Of a stretch of 8,639 nucleotides of DNA, positions 5,917-8,639 are shown piece after piece. The notes under the pieces are model-generated. The model ran no database searches, was not told the DNA's origin, and saw only the letters and a list, made by a program, of their open reading frames with translations. Each line of letters starts with the position of its first letter. Position 1 is the stretch's first letter. Origin of the DNA: Fidelibacterota bacterium. Its GTDB lineage: Bacteria > Marinisomatota > Marinisomatia > SCGC-AAA003-L08 > TMED161. The translations under genes were made by a program, and so were the position numbers. Location: NCBI GenBank assembly GCA_002591605.1, contig PCDA01000010.1, positions 1-8,639 on the forward strand, given 5' to 3'.

Positions 5917-7413
5917 TTACTTTTCCTTTTTCTTTTTGTCGGACTTTTTTGTTTTCTTTTTAGCATTTTTATTATCATCCACATCTAAACCATAATTTAT
6001 TGATTCATTTTCGGTCTCTCTATGAAATTGATTTTTGTTAATGCCGCTGTAATTATCATAAATAATTTTTGGAGTAATTTGTATTACAAGGTCAGTTTTT
6101 GATTCAATTTCAGAACTATGTCTAAAAAAACGTTCACCAATAAACGGAATGCTTGAAAAGAAAGGGACACGATGTTCAACCTTCTTTTTATCAAGAGATA
6201 GAAGCCCACCTATTATTATTGATTCATTATCCATTACTCTAATTGTTGTCGTAGATTGCCTTTTTTTAACCCATGGGATGTTTCTATCTGGGCCAATAAA
6301 TTCAAAAATTGAGCTTACTTCAGGTCTAACTGATGTTGTTATATATCCATCTGTATTAACAGTAGGCAGAATATGTAATTTTATACCTATCTCTTCTCTT
6401 TGTACTTGAACTTGTCCGCCAAGACCTCCGCTTGATAGTATATAAGGAACCACATCAACCATAGAAATTGTGGCTTCATGACCATTCAATGTCACGACTT
6501 GAGAATTTGTTAATATATCTGCTCTATTATTTTTCATCAAGAAATCTAGAGTAACTTCAAATGCGGTCAATTGTCTACTGAAACCAGCATTTTTACCGGT
6601 TATTCTTTGAAAATACATTTCAGATGGAAGTTGTTGGAAAGCCTGAGGTGTGAGAGTTTCAGTTACTAGCCCCTCAGTAGAAGTGGAAAATGAACTTCCT
6701 GGGAGTAAAGAAGCAGTTTCGCCTCCACCATCAAGTTGAAGAGGAACACCACTTTCAGCAATGATAGTTGTTAATTCAGAAAGTTTAGCCCAATCAATAC
6801 CTTCCTTATCTTCATTAGATAAAGCAACTTCAATAAGCTTAGCTTCAAGCATTATTTGAATTGCAGGTTTATCTACTTCTTCTATTATAGTTTGAATTTC
6901 AGCTAATTTCTTTGGACTTACTGTAACTAATAAATTATTACCTGCTTTATCAACAGTAATTTTTTCAGTAATATTTGCTAGTAAACCAACAACATCCTCT
7001 GCGTTAGCATATTTTAGTGGAATCACATGAGAACTTATTCCAACATCACTATTTAATCGATCTGCATTTGCAATTAGAATGGAATTACCTTGTATTTCAT
7101 AGCTTAATCCAGCCGCACGAACTATCATATCGATAGCTTGATCAATTGGAGTATCAACTAAATTGATAGTAATTCTTTCAGATGAATTAACATTTGGGCC
7201 AGTAACAATGTTATATCCACTTTCATCTGCAAGTATAGATAATATCCCAGAAAGACTAGAGTCTACGGCTTTAATAGTTATTTCTCCCATATCATCAAGT
7301 TGTGGGTTAGCAAATAAACCTGAAAAAGCAAATAAACATATTAATGTCTTTTTCATTTGATTTAGGATTATGGTTTTTAAAATGTTATTTTTTTCTAAAA
7401 AAGTTATTTTCAT
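5917..7413 (-). CDS. secretin (GspD/PilQ family outer-membrane channel)
   Basis: This protein would form the multimeric outer-membrane channel for the pilus or secreted substrates. At 498 residues it is shorter than typical GspD or PilQ (about 650-750). Visible domains are an STN/N0 domain at about 45-116, one N1-type KH-like repeat at about 126-195, and the secretin beta-barrel domain at about 185-452. The barrel domain carries VVTLNGHEATI (306-316), the VRPEVSSI block (362-369), and the conserved end VMDNESIIIGGLL (393-405) to VPFFSSIPFIGERFF (416-430). No AMIN domain is present. The C-terminal tail (481-498) is very lysine-rich. Two starts are possible. The ATG at 7413 overlaps the previous stop (TAATG) and has a strong GAGGAAGG site 6 nt upstream. 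The ATG at 7356 (residue 20) begins a compact signal peptide, MKKTLICLFAFSGLFA, but lacks a ribosome site. I kept the first start; the signal would then have an extended N-region with cleavage after Ala35. Confidence 0.95.
   Translation of the reverse strand: MKITFLEKNNILKTIILNQMKKTLICLFAFSGLFANPQLDDMGEITIKAVDSSLSGILSILADESGYNIVTGPNVNSSERITINLVDTPIDQAIDMIVRAAGLSYEIQGNSILIANADRLNSDVGISSHVIPLKYANAEDVVGLLANITEKITVDKAGNNLLVTVSPKKLAEIQTIIEEVDKPAIQIMLEAKLIEVALSNEDKEGIDWAKLSELTTIIAESGVPLQLDGGGETASLLPGSSFSTSTEGLVTETLTPQAFQQLPSEMYFQRITGKNAGFSRQLTAFEVTLDFLMKNNRADILTNSQVVTLNGHEATISMVDVVPYILSSGGLGGQVQVQREEIGIKLHILPTVNTDGYITTSVRPEVSSIFEFIGPDRNIPWVKKRQSTTTIRVMDNESIIIGGLLSLDKKKVEHRVPFFSSIPFIGERFFRHSSEIESKTDLVIQITPKIIYDNYSGINKNQFHRETENESINYGLDVDDNKNAKKKTKKSDKKKKEK
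5923..5928 (-). promoter_or_regulatory. ribosome binding site of the Ig-like lipoprotein gene
   Basis: AAGGAA on the minus strand sits in the last Lys/Glu codons of the secretin gene, about 10 nt before the ATG at 5913. With only 3 nt between the secretin stop and this start, the two genes are probably translated in a coupled manner. Confidence 0.55.
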
Positions 7414-7934
7414 TATTGACCTTCCTCATTATACATATCGTATGTAAATCTTTCATTATCTTTTTCAAAAACTACAAAGTCTGAACCTATATCAACAATT
7501 TTTCCACCTGAAATAGTATCATTTAGAGATAAATTAAACACTATATCACCATAAGAGTTAATCAAGGTTGCTTTATATCCTTTGTATCTTTTGCTATATC
7601 TAATATTATCTATTTTTAAGTGCTGATTAGCCATAGATTCGAATCCTTCAAGTTTTATCACTGATAATAAGTTAGAAGGATTATCTTCTGGGCCGATGTA
7701 GTATTTTGTTTCACTACCATCTGTAATAAAGTCCTGTTTTTCTTTTAAGCTAATTTCAAGTTTTTGCACTTTTTCTTTTAGTTGCCTATCAGTACCAATT
7801 TCTTCAGATTCAAAATCATCTAGTAGCCGAAGATATCCATCGTTATCGTAGTATAATGAATAGCCAACATATGCAATAGCGATAAAAGCTATTGTAATTA
7901 TCATTTGCCAAAGTAGGTTTTCTCGTTTATCCAT
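7413..7934 (-). CDS. bitopic periplasmic protein with GspC/PilP-like C-terminal domain
   Basis: A 173-residue protein, not confidently named by sequence. It has a short cytoplasmic N-terminus (MDKRENLLWQ), one membrane segment at about 11-28, a charged, probably coiled-coil stretch at about 48-70, and a C-terminal beta-rich region. Residues 138-167 (NDTISGGKIVDIGSDFVVFE and what follows) resemble the homology region of GspC and PilP, in which G-D-x-I-x-G-x-x-V-x-x-I-x-x-D-x-V precedes a final strand. In those families this domain contacts the N0 domain of the secretin, which matches the gene directly downstream. True PilP is usually a lipoprotein; here a transmembrane anchor is used instead, as in GspC. 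The start lies 4 nt after the PilO-like stop, with no clear ribosome site, so translation is probably coupled. The final codons carry the ribosome site of the secretin gene. An inner-membrane-to-secretin connector is the likely role. Confidence 0.7.
   Translation of the reverse strand: MDKRENLLWQMIITIAFIAIAYVGYSLYYDNDGYLRLLDDFESEEIGTDRQLKEKVQKLEISLKEKQDFITDGSETKYYIGPEDNPSNLLSVIKLEGFESMANQHLKIDNIRYSKRYKGYKATLINSYGDIVFNLSLNDTISGGKIVDIGSDFVVFEKDNERFTYDMYNEEGQ
7420..7427 (-). promoter_or_regulatory. strong ribosome binding site for the secretin gene
   Basis: GAGGAAGG on the minus strand, encoded in the last codons of the PilP/GspC-like gene, lies 6 nt before the ATG at 7413. It is the best Shine-Dalgarno match in the window. 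It decides for the upstream secretin start over the ATG at 7356, which has none. Confidence 0.75.
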
Positions 7935-7938
7935 AGAA

Positions 7939-8490
7939 TTATTTATTTAATGTTACAGTTGAAATTGTCATGGTTATTTTTGCTCCAGGTAATTGTTTAT
8001 TATCACCAGTAGACCTCCTAACTTGATCTGGAGTATTAATAAATTTAAATTCATCTATCTTTATAATTCGCTCGCTAGCAGATAATTCTGCTAATAATCT
8101 ACCAAACCTGGGATAATCACATGTAAATTCAAGCTCATAAGGTATATATGTATATTTACCCTTTTTATACTTTTTAGCTGGACTGACTCCAACTCCATTA
8201 ATATTAATTTTACTAAAAATATCTGTTAAATCATTAATAAAGGTTCGAGATGCTTGCTTGTTTAATGGATCATTTTTACTTTGAGCAAGATTCTTTTCAA
8301 ACATGTTATACACATAGTACAAACTATCAGATAAAATCTGGGTTGTAATAAATTTTTCATTTGCCTCTTTTTGACTATCTTCAAGATCAATAATTTGATC
8401 ATACTTATCAGTTAATACAAAAGACCAAAGTGTTGTCATTATTAAAATAAATAAAATTGTGATGCTAAATAAAATAATATTTCTTTTCAT
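7939..8490 (-). CDS. pilO: PilO-like type IV pilus/secretion inner-membrane alignment protein
   Basis: A 183-residue bitopic protein. It has a short basic N-terminus (MKRN), one membrane segment at about 5-26, a helical and probably coiled-coil stretch at about 28-90, and a ferredoxin-like C-terminal domain. In that domain, YIPYELEFTCDYPRFGRLLA (115-134) and SASERIIKIDEFKF (137-150) follow the PilO pattern of a strand, then G/D-x-Y-x-x-(I/F)-x-x-L-L-x-x-L-x-x-x-x-R-I-(I/V)-x-I. In the family PilO pairs with PilN and PilP to form the ring linking the cytoplasmic PilM/ATPase parts to the secretin. The start overlaps the stop of the preceding gene as ATGA, a classical coupled junction. A PilN gene would be expected immediately upstream, but the visible end of that gene does not look like PilN. 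Family call is fairly good despite low conservation. Confidence 0.82.
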   Translation of the reverse strand: MKRNIILFSITILFILIMTTLWSFVLTDKYDQIIDLEDSQKEANEKFITTQILSDSLYYVYNMFEKNLAQSKNDPLNKQASRTFINDLTDIFSKININGVGVSPAKKYKKGKYTYIPYELEFTCDYPRFGRLLAELSASERIIKIDEFKFINTPDQVRRSTGDNKQLPGAKITMTISTVTLNK

Positions 8491-8639
8491 TGTTTTTCCG
8501 CTATTGATTGTAAAACATCTTCATATTTAATGCGTGTCAAATCATCCCAAAGTCCATAATTAGCGCTGCTTTCATTTGCTATGCCTGTCGCTTCTTGGAA
8601 TCGTTTGACTGCAACAAGATTAGATTTGTTTTGGTTCTT
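8487..8639 (-). CDS. 3' end of an upstream operon gene; C-terminus resembles a peptidoglycan-binding domain (partial)
   Basis: Only the last 50 codons and a TGA stop are inside the window. The frame stays open to the window edge and ends in an ATGA overlap with the PilO-like gene, which fixes the frame. The visible residues include VAVKRFQEATGI followed by YGLWDDLTRIKYEDVL. This resembles the second half of a PG_binding_1 repeat, in which A-V-x-x-F-Q-x-x-x-G-(L/I) is followed by G-x-W-(D/G)-x-x-T-x-x-x-L. Known precedents for such a domain in secretion loci are GspA/ExeA-type AAA ATPases with a C-terminal peptidoglycan-binding module. It could also be an unrelated helical tail. The N-terminal portion and main function cannot be seen. 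Confidence 0.6.
   Translation of the reverse strand, partial: KNQNKSNLVAVKRFQEATGIANESSANYGLWDDLTRIKYEDVLQSIAEKQ

Noticed and set aside
5921..5966. T-rich stretch that looks like a terminator U-tract region
   Set aside because: It is the antisense of the Lys codons forming the secretin tail. No GC-rich stem precedes a T-run in the transcribed direction, and the next gene starts 3 nt after the secretin stop.
8385..8400. Small inverted repeat GATCAA-TAAT-TTGATC in the PilO-like gene
   Set aside because: A 6-bp stem of this kind is expected by chance in AT-rich coding sequence, and nothing nearby suggests an operator.

Overview
The window is about 8.6 kb of AT-rich DNA that is almost entirely coding. 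Seven genes, two of them cut by the window edges, all lie on the minus strand. They are packed as one operon with 1-4 nt overlaps or gaps of 3, 4 and 18 nt. No internal promoter, terminator, RNA gene, CRISPR array or insertion sequence was seen, and no gene-free stretch exceeds 20 bases.

In the direction of transcription (high to low coordinates) the order is: (1) the 3' end of a gene whose last 50 residues resemble a peptidoglycan-binding fold, 8487-8639; (2) a PilO-like inner-membrane alignment protein, 7939-8490; (3) a bitopic protein with a GspC/PilP-like periplasmic domain, 7413-7934; (4) a short secretin of the GspD/PilQ family, 5917-7413; (5) a 1028-residue predicted lipoprotein built from about seven degenerate Ig-like repeats, 2827-5913; (6) a GspE/PilB-type ATPase with an N-terminal MshEN-type domain, 1090-2808; (7) a GspF/PilC-type platform protein lacking its C-terminus, 1-1090. 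This is the core of a type IV pilus or type II secretion machine: outer-membrane channel, periplasmic connectors, cytoplasmic motor and membrane platform.

The components are a mixture. The PilO-like protein points to a pilus, while the transmembrane-anchored PilP/GspC-like protein and the secretin without an AMIN domain point to type II secretion. The most unusual element is the large Ig-repeat lipoprotein placed between the secretin and ATPase genes, where neither classical system has such a gene. It may be a substrate, a surface adhesin, or an accessory part of the channel. Other points of interest are a C8 tract inside that gene, a tandem motif in the ATPase that matches the c-di-GMP-binding MshEN pattern, total absence of cysteine (hence of the zinc tetracysteine site) in the ATPase, and a perfect 12-bp inverted repeat in the gspF-like gene.

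The organism is a diderm bacterium, since it has a secretin. Low GC, tight operon packing and Asp/Asn/Gly calcium-type loops in a long Ig-like surface protein recall Candidatus Marinimicrobia (SAR406) or relatives in the FCB group. This is a stylistic inference and not a placement; a marker-gene or whole-protein search would be needed to fix it.
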